64,000 nucleotides of DNA from Ruegeria arenilitoris (GTDB lineage Bacteria > Pseudomonadota > Alphaproteobacteria > Rhodobacterales > Rhodobacteraceae). The stretch covers positions 186,001-250,000 of the forward strand of contig NZ_WQHX01000001.1 in assembly GCF_013035425.1 (NCBI RefSeq), in the 5' to 3' direction. A program made the position numbers and the translations under genes. How positions within the stretch are numbered: the first letter of the stretch is position 1; the number at the start of each line of letters is the position of its first letter. Positions 56,461 to 64,000 of this stretch are shown piece after piece. The notes beneath the pieces were generated by a model, which worked only from the letters and a program-made list of their open reading frames with translations, was not told where the DNA came from and ran no database searches.

Positions 56461-56487
56461 AAAACGGGGGCCGATATACGGCCCCCG
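56461..56487 (-). terminator. Intrinsic terminator after the large Gly/Asp/Ser repeat gene
   Basis: A perfect 9-bp stem, CGGGGGCCG (56465-56473) and CGGCCCCCG (56479-56487), has a 5-nt loop. On the minus strand it is followed by TTTT. It starts 10 bp after the stop of the 810-residue gene. Partial termination here would make the first gene more abundant than the exporter genes downstream. Confidence 0.75.
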
Positions 56488-56497
56488 AAAACTCATA

Positions 56498-58930
56498 TTA
56501 AACGTCGGTGTCGTCGCTCGTATAAGTCGAAGTCATAGAACCACCGACCATGGTCGTGTCGACCGTGTTGCCGAGCACGTTGGCGCCCATGACGATCGAC
56601 TGGTTGAAGGCAGACGTGTCTACCACGGCTGCTGCCGAGGCGTAGGACTCGCCGTTGACGATGCCGTCGCCACCGTTGTCCGAACCCCAGGTACCGCCGT
56701 CACCACCAGCACCGCCAGCACCGGAGTAGGCACCAGACGCTTCACCACCGGTGTTCATCGAACCGTTGGTTTCACCACCGGTCGAAGAGCCGGTAACTGC
56801 GCCGCTGGTTCCGCCGGTTGCCGTTCCGGCTGCACCTGCTCCGCCTGCACCTGAATACGCGGTGCCTGTCGCGCTGCCAGCGCCTGTTGAGGTGGCATCG
56901 TTGTCGGACGTGGCGTCTCCACCATATCCGGCAATCGCCTCGGCCAGACTTTCGGCGTAACCGTCATTGGCAGCATCGGCCCATGAGTCTGCGGCGCCGC
57001 CGTTTCCGGCTTCATTAGTCGCATCCACGGCGCCTTCACCGCTTGCATCTGACTCAGATGTCGGATTGGCAGTTCCACCTGCACCACCTGCACCTTCAGC
57101 AGTTGCTTCGCCATCACCGCTGGCGTCAGCTGAACCATTGGTCGTGCTGGTTCCACCGGCACCACCAGATCCGTCTGGAGTCTGCGTATTGGTCGATGAT
57201 CCATCGATATCGCCAGGGCTCTGATCGATTTCTGGGCCTTCGGCAGTTTGGTCGCCAACACCGCTTGCGTCGGCGTCTGCCTCAGCAGTGCCGCTGCCTT
57301 CGCCGCCATCACCAGAACCACCGGATCCATCGCCGCCATCGCCGGCACCGCCAGGTCCGTCGCCACCGTCGCCAGCGCCGCCGAATCCATCGCCGCCATC
57401 GCCTTGTCCACCGACGCCATTCGCATCACCTGTGGAGATTCCTGCGACCGCCGCTTCCTCTTCGTCCTCTTCTTCCTCTTCTTCATCGGGCTCTTCTACC
57501 ACCAGCGGGGAAACCGCAAAGAACGGAACGGTTTCTTCTTCAATCACGCCGGTGTTTCCACCCGTGCCGTCACCACCAGATCCGTCACCGGCGTCGCTTT
57601 GGCCGCCGTCGCCGGAACCACCGGAACCGTCACCGCCATCGCCTTGGCCGCCGTCGCCTTGGCCGCCGCTACCGTCGCCACCGGATCCGTCAGTCGCACC
57701 TAGCGCGCCTGCACCTGCAAGACCTAGGCCGATGTTTCCACCGCTAGAAGACTCATTTGCTTCGTTGGTGCCTTCGCTAGTGTTGTCCGCATCACCGCTG
57801 GTATCCGCACTACCGTCGCCACCGTCGGAGTCCCCATTCGAGGAATCATTTCCAGCCAGCCCCAGACCAGCAGCAAGCGCTCCGGAAGTATTGTCACCAC
57901 CGTCTGCGTCACCGTCGGCACTCGAACCTGACAAGCCCACTCCGAGACCCAACCCGATTGATCCAGCGTTCCCGCCTTCACCACCGGTCGACTCAGCGCT
58001 TGCACCCGCTACACCAAGGTTGACCGCACCAGAGTCATTGTCGGCGTCTCCACCGTCTCCACCAGTGCTGTCGCCGTCAGCGCTCGCACCGGATAAGCCA
58101 AGGCCAAGGCTGCCATTGCTGGCACTACCGGACGATGCGCCACTGCCACCCGTTGCCGCTGCGTCGGCATTACCGGAGTGGCCACCCAACGCAAACGAGG
58201 CGCTTCCACTTGTGTCGCCGTCGGCATTGCCGCCGATGGCTTCGCCGCCTTCTCCAGAATCGCCACCATCAGAGCTTACGTCGATGCCATCCTCGGCAGT
58301 CGCTTCGCCACCCATGGCGTCGCCACTTTGCGAGAATTCACCTTCATTAGTTACAGATGCGTTTTCCAGCGTGTCGTTGTCTTCCAGGCTCGCCATCTGG
58401 TGGTTGATCGCCGAGAAGTCATTACCTTCGCCATCCAACGAAATGTCCAGGTTCAGGTCATCGCCGGGATCGTAATCCAGATTATTACCGGCAGTGATGA
58501 CATCTCCGACATCGCCTTCGATATCCGTGATATCTACGTCGACGTTGTCGTCATCGCGTGGAATCCACTCACCGCCACCAAAGTCGATGTCAACTGTGGC
58601 CGTGTTTGTGTTGGTGTTGTCGTCGCTGCCACCATTAGTTTGTCTTTGCGAGTTGCTATCATCGCCACCGTTGGTGTTGCTGTCGTTACCACCGTTGGTG
58701 TTGCTGTCGTTGCCACCATTGGTGTTGCTGTCGTCGCCACCATTGGTGTTGCTGTCGTCGCCACCATTGGTGTTGCTGTCGTCGCCTTGCTGCTGTTGCT
58801 GCTGCTGGGCGTTTAAATCTTCAACATCAAGAACCAATTCTTCGGATTGTGGTTCGTCTACAACAGGGTCCAGATCATCAATAGGACCATCATCACCGGG
58901 AGCAATCGGAGCTATTCTACGTTCTACCAT
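56498..58930 (-). CDS. Giant Gly/Asp/Ser-rich low-complexity protein, candidate exported matrix protein
   Basis: An 810-residue acidic protein built mostly of Gly, Asp, Ser, Ala, Asn and Thr. In order: an acidic head, Gln7, tandem NGGDDSNT units, a short folded-looking stretch (~115-190) containing HQMASLEDND (177-186) that matches the repeat of the neighbouring 653-residue protein, then long GxG/GDGG modules (GLGLG-type and GDGSGG-type), one strongly acidic run with Glu/Asp, and an end NQSIVMGANVLGNTVDTTMV. I see no cysteine, no signal peptide and no RTX nonapeptide. The ATG at 58930 follows GGA by 8 nt; 58972 is an alternative. It is the first gene of the secretion operon. I recognise no family; exported adhesin or matrix is inference. 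Confidence 0.65.
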   Translation of the reverse strand: MVERRIAPIAPGDDGPIDDLDPVVDEPQSEELVLDVEDLNAQQQQQQQGDDSNTNGGDDSNTNGGDDSNTNGGNDSNTNGGNDSNTNGGDDSNSQRQTNGGSDDNTNTNTATVDIDFGGGEWIPRDDDNVDVDITDIEGDVGDVITAGNNLDYDPGDDLNLDISLDGEGNDFSAINHQMASLEDNDTLENASVTNEGEFSQSGDAMGGEATAEDGIDVSSDGGDSGEGGEAIGGNADGDTSGSASFALGGHSGNADAAATGGSGASSGSASNGSLGLGLSGASADGDSTGGDGGDADNDSGAVNLGVAGASAESTGGEGGNAGSIGLGLGVGLSGSSADGDADGGDNTSGALAAGLGLAGNDSSNGDSDGGDGSADTSGDADNTSEGTNEANESSSGGNIGLGLAGAGALGATDGSGGDGSGGQGDGGQGDGGDGSGGSGDGGQSDAGDGSGGDGTGGNTGVIEEETVPFFAVSPLVVEEPDEEEEEEDEEEAAVAGISTGDANGVGGQGDGGDGFGGAGDGGDGPGGAGDGGDGSGGSGDGGEGSGTAEADADASGVGDQTAEGPEIDQSPGDIDGSSTNTQTPDGSGGAGGTSTTNGSADASGDGEATAEGAGGAGGTANPTSESDASGEGAVDATNEAGNGGAADSWADAANDGYAESLAEAIAGYGGDATSDNDATSTGAGSATGTAYSGAGGAGAAGTATGGTSGAVTGSSTGGETNGSMNTGGEASGAYSGAGGAGGDGGTWGSDNGGDGIVNGESYASAAAVVDTSAFNQSIVMGANVLGNTVDTTMVGGSMTSTYTSDDTDV
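58667..58786 (-). repeat. 24-bp in-frame tandem repeat inside the low-complexity gene
   Basis: Five consecutive 24-bp units encode GDDSNTNG (three copies) and GNDSNTNG (two copies), with a degenerate sixth (GDDSNSQR) beyond. Units differ at few bases. The length is a multiple of three, so gain or loss of units keeps the frame and would change protein length. A run of seven Gln codons borders it. Confidence 0.9.
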
Positions 58931-59543
58931 TACAAGTATCCACTTATACTGAAGCACCCAACCGCCATTCATCTACAAAGCGGTGATCAGTGCGATTAAA
59001 CAAGAATTTTTCACGACAAACGGCGAAACAACCGCCTGCGCGATGCGGTTATGTTTTGTTCAGTCCGACACCCCCTTTCTCGGCCAAGCCGACAACGTAA
59101 CCACCAGAGATTCGCGAAATTGCGCTGGACGTGGCACGTCTGGATCAAGGTTGCTTTGACTATTAAAGCAGGATCATGGTCGCAGTGGCGGACTGAGAAG
59201 AATAGCTGCCCGAAAGCATTAGTTCCGGCAAAGACATGAGAAGAAACGAGTTTTTTTTGGAGCCGCCCAATTGAGCGCTCTTTTAGGATGTTCAGTGGAA
59301 AAATAGGCAGTAGATTTTTTTACACCCACTTTTCAATATTTTAACGAAAAGTAGCGTCTTTAAACCTGATCGAAAGTTCTAGACCGCGCCATTAAGCCAG
59401 TAACGGTCTGTTGCTGAAATATGAACTTTAAGCTATCTTCGGTGTAGTTTTGAAATAGTCTGTTATCGTATTGCGCTGCCAAATTTAGCACTAATTTAAA
59501 TCACGTTTTGACTGGTGGCGTAGGTGTGGGTGAGGGTAGGTCA
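58931..59543. other. Long AT-rich divergent control region
   Basis: 613 bp separate the divergent secretion operon (-) and the LuxR-type regulator gene (+). It is visibly richer in A and T than the surrounding genes, with runs such as TTTTTTTT near 59252 and TTTTTT near 59315. No convincing protein-coding or RNA gene is seen; a 62-codon frame at 59051 has no family features. It probably holds both promoters and binding sites for the adjacent regulator. Confidence 0.6.
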
Positions 59544-60299
59544 GTGAGCTTCTCATTGAATGGCGATGTCCAAGAAGAAACAAATTATCCAAATGAATTA
59601 TCAATAATCTTCATTGGAAAAGAACTTTTTTTTTCAAACCAAACACTAAGAAGTGTGCATAACGAATTTGGTGTTCAGGCGATGCGTTATGATAACCTGA
59701 ACCACTTTCTTGATAGCGCAGTAAGCGCAAATCCTGCAGGGCACATAGTTGTAGTCGATCAGATGTTGCTTGACGACCTTCTGACCCGCCCATTCGATTA
59801 TGTTAAAGCTGCGGATGTCGGTTGTCTGGCCTTTGCTTATCGCAAGGAAAGCTCGGCCCGATTTCTTTTCGAACATTGGGACCGGGCCAAGTATGGAGAT
59901 ATTGGGTATCTTCCAATGAACGTAGCTCCGGATGCATGGCGCGCAATCCTGCGGCTTCTTATGCACGAAGAACTACATCTGCCTAGTTTCGTGGCCGATT
60001 GCGTGCCCCTGGCACGCGCTGGTGTTGTTCAGGATGCACATCAAGAAACAGCGACCCCGTCCGGGCAGTCTGGGAAAATGCCGTTGTATGCCAAGTTAAC
60101 GAAGCGCGAGAAGGAAGTTTTGCGTCTTGTAGCCCAAGGGAAAAGCAACAAAACTATCGCTGCGAGCCTTGGTATTACCGAACACACTGTCAAATTACAT
60201 ATGCACAATATGTCGGGAAAAATCGGGGTCAGCAACCGAACAGCCGCTGCACATTTCTATTTTGAGGTCGCACCCAAGGACGTGCGCCATACGTATTGA
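59544..60299 (+). CDS. CsgD-like LuxR-family transcriptional regulator
   Basis: A 251-residue regulator. The C-terminal ~65 residues are a LuxR/GerE helix-turn-helix (LTKREKEVLRLVAQGKSNKT, then AASLGITEHTVKLHMHN). The N-terminal ~150 residues look like a degenerate receiver fold (IIFIGKELFFSNQTL, HIVVVDQMLLDDL) without the acidic cluster needed for normal phosphorylation, as in CsgD and VpsT, which control biofilm matrix. GTG at 59544 is chosen because GAGGG and AGG lie just upstream; TTG at 59508 would add 12 Gly/Val-rich residues. It faces the secretion operon and may control it (inference). It overlaps the next gene by TTGA. Confidence 0.8.
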   Translation: MSFSLNGDVQEETNYPNELSIIFIGKELFFSNQTLRSVHNEFGVQAMRYDNLNHFLDSAVSANPAGHIVVVDQMLLDDLLTRPFDYVKAADVGCLAFAYRKESSARFLFEHWDRAKYGDIGYLPMNVAPDAWRAILRLLMHEELHLPSFVADCVPLARAGVVQDAHQETATPSGQSGKMPLYAKLTKREKEVLRLVAQGKSNKTIAASLGITEHTVKLHMHNMSGKIGVSNRTAAAHFYFEVAPKDVRHTY

Positions 60300-60793
60300 C
60301 CGAACAGTTTGAAACCAGGTTCGACCGCTTGATCCTTCTGGTCGGGCGTCTCAACTACATGTGGACCAACACTGAAAGCCTGCTGATACATCTGATCGCG
60401 GGGTTAAGCGATACCAGCAAAGACGTGGCGGTAATCATTTTCCTGACCCTCAATACAACACGGGCGCGCATCGATCTGGTCGAGCGTCTTGCAAAAATGG
60501 ACGGTCGCGCACCGGAAGTTAGAGACCCGATTTTAGAGCACACCCAACGCCTGCTGCGCCTTTCGTCAATACGCAACAAATTCAACCACTGTATCTATTC
60601 GTTTGATCCGGAAAGCGGAAACCCCAAGACAATTCTGATGCGCATCTCTGATCGTAAGACAGACATTAAAATGGGTCGCGAGGACACTGTAGATGATCAG
60701 GCCATGAAAGAAATCGAGGAAGTGGTCGATAGGCTGTCAGCAGCCAACCGCGACATATGGAATCTGATCAGACGGCTCGACTTCCCAGTCTAA
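60296..60793 (+). CDS. Hypothetical helical protein coupled to the LuxR regulator
   Basis: A 165-residue, mostly helical cytosolic protein with no signal, no transmembrane helix and no family I recognise. Charged heptad-like stretches (VERLAKMDGR, EIEEVVDRLSAANRDIW) suggest helical packing or dimerisation. It starts at TTG 60296, which overlaps the regulator stop (TTGA). No Shine-Dalgarno of normal spacing is present, so translation probably depends on coupling. The tight coupling suggests a partner or modulator of the regulator; that is inference. Confidence 0.65.
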   Translation: MTEQFETRFDRLILLVGRLNYMWTNTESLLIHLIAGLSDTSKDVAVIIFLTLNTTRARIDLVERLAKMDGRAPEVRDPILEHTQRLLRLSSIRNKFNHCIYSFDPESGNPKTILMRISDRKTDIKMGREDTVDDQAMKEIEEVVDRLSAANRDIWNLIRRLDFPV

Positions 60794-60945
60794 GAAACTT
60801 CAGTAGTTACTTTAGACTTGATAAAGGCGTCAGTCGTGGTTCCCGACGCAGAGCAAGCACGCGAAATCGATATTCATCCACGCTAAGGTTTGAACGACGC
60901 ATCTGTCCACTTGATAGGACGGCTAAATTTTAGTCGTGACTGCAT

Positions 60946-62871
60946 TTATTGCGCAAACAGATTTGAAAAGACTACCGATCGCGACTGTGGACTGCAGCCG
61001 CATGCCCGCTGCATGGCTTTCAAAGTATCTCTTCCGATCACACCGTCTATCGGCCCGGCATAACGCGCTTCCCAATAGAAGCTCAGCAGTTTTTGCATTT
61101 CCTTTGCTGTGTTGCTGTCCCAATCTCTGGTGGCGCGTTCAAGTGGAAGCTCTTCTCCTGTGCTGAGCGCGGCATAATAATACTTTGCTGCAAGTTCCGC
61201 ATTTCTATCGACGCCTCGGCCAACCTCGTAATTCCACCCCGCTTCGACATTGAAACCTTTTTCGCCGCTATCCGCGAGCGCCAAAACCCAGAAAGCATAG
61301 CGTTGGGTGTCCTTTTCAAACCCGTCTTTCCCATAATATATTTCCACTAGACGGCGTTGTGCATATGTGTCGCCCGAAGTCGCCGCGGCTTCCAAAAGTT
61401 GAAGCGCTGGAGCCCGAAGTTCAGACCTATTTTCAGCAAGATACTCAGTAGCCAATCGGATTTGGGCGGGGACGTACCCTGCCTGAGCGGAACGCTCCAG
61501 AAACTCCAAACCCTGCGCCTTTTGATCTTTGGTAGATTGAGAGTTTGAATACAGTCGATGACCGACCTGAAACATCGCATCAGGATCACCGGCGTTGGCG
61601 GCGATTTCGTAATACAGCAATGCCTTTTCAAGGTTCTGTCGAGAAGAACCCGTGGTGCCGCTGAAATGGTCACCAAGTATTTTGGCAAATACCGAATTAC
61701 CCCCTTGCGCCTCAGCATCAAACAACTCAATGCCTTCCGAAACGAGCGAGTCTTTCCCACTTTGGAGGAGGAGTTCACCAAGCTTTGTTTTAGCCAAAGC
61801 ATGGCCAAGATCCGATGCTTTTCTGTAATGGACCAGACTGGCATTAATCTCATCCGAAAGCTTTTCTGCCCGTGCGAGGTTGTACAAACTGCGCGCATGA
61901 TTTGGGTGGCCAGCAACGGCGATTGTGCAGGCAGGCAATGCTGCGTTTAGATCAATCTCATCATCGCTTACACCCGTGTATTGCACTGGCTTAGTCGTGT
62001 CATCAGGATCTGACGCAAGCCGATCACATGCCAGGACCAACGGGCTGTCAACTTCCGTTGGCACCGAGACCGCTGTTTCTTTAGGCTGGGCTGTTAATGC
62101 TGCTGGAACCAAATAGATTTCCCTGTCGGGCAATGAACCGTACGTAAAAGGCTCTTGGTATCCGCCGGTTAATTCAAGAACCGAGGCTCGGACTTTGCGA
62201 AACAACCGTCCTATTTCGAGGCCCGGTTCTTCTATGTGAGTCAGCAAGGCTTGGGCGTATGGGCTGTTCCGGCCATCTCCATCCAACGCAAGCGTCCCCG
62301 CACGCGCCGCATAGCCTACCAGAACACCGCCCGGATCCACCCGCCCAAGACCGCGACCAATGGATCGGGTCGCAGAAGTCCGCGCCATGTTCGTCAAAAA
62401 CGGATTATTTCGACAGGCATCGACTAAAACCACTTTTAACCCATTTGCCACGGAAACCGCGTTCACGATCGCATCCAGTCGGATCGCCTCGAACTCTATG
62501 TCGCGATCGCTTTGAAGTGCTGCGTTCACCGGAATTAGGTAGTTGGTATTGTCAATTTCTATGCCGTGACCTGCGAAATACACCAACACCACGTTCGCAT
62601 CAGATGCAACATCGGCAAAATCGCGGATTGCCAAACGCATTTCCCGATAACTTAGATTGGCTGCATTTGTGACATCGAATCCTATGCGCGTTAAAGCGTC
62701 GGCCAAGTCATTCGCGTCGTTGGTCGCGTTGGGCAATACCGAAACATGAGAATAATCCGAATTTCCAATGACGAGTGCCATTCGTTTTTCGCTGGCAAAA
62801 GTATCCGTTGCCGCAAGACAAAAGAAAGAAAGACCCAGAACCTTGACCAAACGGCTGAAATCAAAAAACAT
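60946..62871 (-). CDS. Secreted caspase-family protein with Sel1 repeats and peptidoglycan-binding end
   Basis: A 641-residue exported protein. An N-terminal signal (~1-27, ending TFAS) is followed by a caspase (C14) domain at ~28-270. The catalytic His102 lies in VYFAGHGIEID and Cys153 in VLVDACRNNPF, both intact. Several Sel1-like repeats follow (~340-560; for example LYYEIAANAGDPDAMFQVGH). The last ~50 residues (FYWEARYAGPIDGVIGRDTL) resemble a peptidoglycan-binding domain. It probably acts in the periplasm near the cell wall, with Sel1 repeats binding a partner. The target is unknown. ATG 62871 is used; TTG 62895 would add eight residues that spoil the signal peptide. Confidence 0.8.
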   Translation of the reverse strand: MFFDFSRLVKVLGLSFFCLAATDTFASEKRMALVIGNSDYSHVSVLPNATNDANDLADALTRIGFDVTNAANLSYREMRLAIRDFADVASDANVVLVYFAGHGIEIDNTNYLIPVNAALQSDRDIEFEAIRLDAIVNAVSVANGLKVVLVDACRNNPFLTNMARTSATRSIGRGLGRVDPGGVLVGYAARAGTLALDGDGRNSPYAQALLTHIEEPGLEIGRLFRKVRASVLELTGGYQEPFTYGSLPDREIYLVPAALTAQPKETAVSVPTEVDSPLVLACDRLASDPDDTTKPVQYTGVSDDEIDLNAALPACTIAVAGHPNHARSLYNLARAEKLSDEINASLVHYRKASDLGHALAKTKLGELLLQSGKDSLVSEGIELFDAEAQGGNSVFAKILGDHFSGTTGSSRQNLEKALLYYEIAANAGDPDAMFQVGHRLYSNSQSTKDQKAQGLEFLERSAQAGYVPAQIRLATEYLAENRSELRAPALQLLEAAATSGDTYAQRRLVEIYYGKDGFEKDTQRYAFWVLALADSGEKGFNVEAGWNYEVGRGVDRNAELAAKYYYAALSTGEELPLERATRDWDSNTAKEMQKLLSFYWEARYAGPIDGVIGRDTLKAMQRACGCSPQSRSVVFSNLFAQ

Positions 62872-63144
62872 GCAAGGCAACCAATCATTACACAATAAAT
62901 GCCATATATAGCATAAATTGAACGTTTTACTGAAGTGTCGAAGGCAATCAGGGAAACCCGCCCAGTTTTTTCAAATATCAGATGCGTTGAATTCATAGTT
63001 CGGCATATTTTCGGTCTCGCCCGCCTAAATGAAGGGTGGAATTCCGGCACTACAGGACCAGTGGGCAGGAAATACCAAGTGATAAATAGTACATGGCAGA
63101 CTTTTCCTTTGCACTTTCGTATTTAATTCAATACTTCCGGAATT

Positions 63145-63297
63145 ATGGAAATAATAAACACTGATCGACTCGCCACTCTGGACCATCCACAAAGATTGGC
63201 TCTGTTTCGACTGCTCTGCAGGCGACGCCCGGATCGCGTCGCACTGCAGAGGGCTGTTGACGACGTAGCAAAGACGAATGAGGGAGCTTCTGCGTGA
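63145..63297 (+). pseudogene. Truncated ArsR-family regulator remnant
   Basis: A 50-codon frame, MEIINTDRLATLDHPQRLAL then FRLLCRRRPDRV, reproduces the first helices of an ArsR-family repressor. The recognition helix and the metal-binding region are missing, and the frame ends [18 protein letters not shown]. It overlaps the GAPDH start by GTGA, exactly as an intact regulator would. I read it as an arsR gene with an internal in-frame deletion. It may be non-functional, or a short dimerisation-only protein. Confidence 0.6.
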
Positions 63298-64000
63298 CTA
63301 CCTATGCATTGAACGGTCTTGGACGGATCGGAAAACTGGCCCTGAAACCCCTGCTTGAGCGAGGCGCAAAAATCGCCTGGATCAACGACGCAGTCGGAGA
63401 CCCGCAAATGCACGCTCATCTGCTGGAATTCGATACAGTGCACGGTCGTTGGGACGCTGAGATTTTGCATGATGCCGATGCCATAACAATCGATGGCACG
63501 CGCCTGCCTTTTGTGGGGGTTACAGATATCGCTGACTTGCCTTTAGGTGAGGTCGACGTCGTGATTGACTGCACAGGTGTTTTCAAAACCGAAGCCAAAA
63601 TCGAACCGTACTTTGAGGCAGGAGTAAAGAAAGTGGTTGTTTCGGCTCCGGTTAAGGATGGCGATGCAGCCAATATTGTTTACGGCGTAAACCACAAAAT
63701 ATTCGAAGCTGACCGCCACCGAATTGTGACCGCCGCTAGTTGTACTACAAATTGCCTGGCGCCGGTGGTGAAAGTCATTCACGAAAATCTAGGCATAAAA
63801 CATGGCTCGATGACAACAATTCATGATGTTACGAATACACAAACCATAGTGGACCGACCGGCCAAAGACCTGCGTCGCGCACGTTCGGCCCTGAACTCGC
63901 TGATCCCGACAACAACCGGAAGCGCAACAGCAATCACCTTGATCTACCCTGAACTCAAAGGACGATTGAACGGTCATGCCGTTCGCGTGCCCTTGCTCAA
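63294..64000 (+). CDS. gap: Glyceraldehyde-3-phosphate dehydrogenase, ArsJ-associated type (partial, runs off the window)
   Basis: The first 235 codons of a type I GAPDH. The NAD fold starts [20 protein letters not shown], and the catalytic Cys lies in [11 protein letters not shown]. The later [20 protein letters not shown], with [13 protein letters not shown], matches forms encoded beside arsJ. In those pathways the enzyme makes 1-arseno-3-phosphoglycerate, which the ArsJ permease exports. GTG 63294 is preceded by GAGGGAG with good spacing. The truncated arsR upstream supports the arsenic link. The 3' end and any arsJ gene lie outside the window, so a glycolytic role cannot be excluded. Confidence 0.8.
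   Translation, partial: MTTYALNGLGRIGKLALKPLLERGAKIAWINDAVGDPQMHAHLLEFDTVHGRWDAEILHDADAITIDGTRLPFVGVTDIADLPLGEVDVVIDCTGVFKTEAKIEPYFEAGVKKVVVSAPVKDGDAANIVYGVNHKIFEADRHRIVTAASCTTNCLAPVVKVIHENLGIKHGSMTTIHDVTNTQTIVDRPAKDLRRARSALNSLIPTTTGSATAITLIYPELKGRLNGHAVRVPLL

Noticed and set aside
57288..58475. A 395-codon open frame on the + strand opposite the low-complexity gene, rich in Pro and Ser
   Set aside because: It is the mirror of Gly/Ser/Asp codons on the other strand; repeats without stops leave all frames open. It has no Shine-Dalgarno and no family features.
58178..58816. A further + strand frame of 212 codons with repeated VGVAVVA units
   Set aside because: This is the antisense reading of the 24-bp tandem repeat; the regular periodicity comes from the DNA repeat, not from a protein.
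54411..58930. RTX (GGxGxDxUx) calcium repeats in the two large proteins
   Set aside because: Glycine- and Asp-rich stretches are present, but the nonapeptide spacing and the hydrophobic position are missing.
59051..59239. A 62-codon frame in the long gap before the LuxR gene
   Set aside because: No ribosome site, no hydrophobic or domain pattern, and a composition unlike the real genes around it.

Overview
The window looks like a chromosomal segment of an alphaproteobacterium of the Rhodobacterales (Roseobacter / Rhodobacteraceae type). The basis is gene content and order: a fused mrpA(B)-C-D-E-F-G Na+/H+ antiporter operon, selD fused to an NADH-dehydrogenase-like oxidoreductase next to mnmH, MerR-controlled beta-oxidation genes, a Hint-domain protein, a cdd-deoA-deoB-add-upp salvage operon, and an ArsJ-type GAPDH. 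No rRNA, tRNA, CRISPR array, IS element or prophage was seen. The assignment is inference from protein families; no search was run.

Layout. 30-4611: opgC-opgG-opgH for osmoregulated periplasmic glucans, joined by ATGA overlaps. 4612-5897 (-): a rhodanese and a secreted esterase. 6122-12049: the Mrp antiporter. 12055-15257: selD fusion and mnmH (selenouridine tRNA modification), convergent. 15300-21568: HMCES/YedK-type DNA-protein crosslink enzyme, TPR-sulfotransferase, periplasmic 5'-nucleotidase, then DUF952-DUF1330-pyrD-arsC. 21565-23822 (-): MATE pump and two PaaI-type thioesterases. 23939-31645: two paralogous MerR regulators, then acyl-CoA dehydrogenase, a small ribbon-helix-helix-like protein, GST, thiolase, cupin and FadJ. 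31696-33896: a degenerate Hint protein and a membrane protein resembling a catalytically dead M48 peptidase. 33903-38427 (-): pyrimidine/purine nucleoside salvage. 38531-40301 (-): VOC-cupin protein and a membrane protein. 40483-50635: malic enzyme, propionyl-CoA synthetase with TTTGCAAA-type operator boxes, amidase, NAD kinase, glyA, an esterase and a rhodanese.

50720-60793 is the most distinctive part. It holds a type I secretion cassette (HlyD adaptor, ABC exporter with an unusual ~210-residue N-terminal extension) behind two large acidic, repetitive proteins that lack RTX nonapeptides but share a Q-x-x-V-L-x-D-x-D-like repeat. Two strong hairpins separate the first candidate substrate from the rest. 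A CsgD-like LuxR regulator is divergently transcribed across a 613-bp gap. I infer a surface or biofilm matrix export system. It is followed by a secreted caspase-Sel1-peptidoglycan-binding protein and, at the right edge, a truncated arsR remnant overlapping an ArsJ-associated-type GAPDH gene that runs out of the window.
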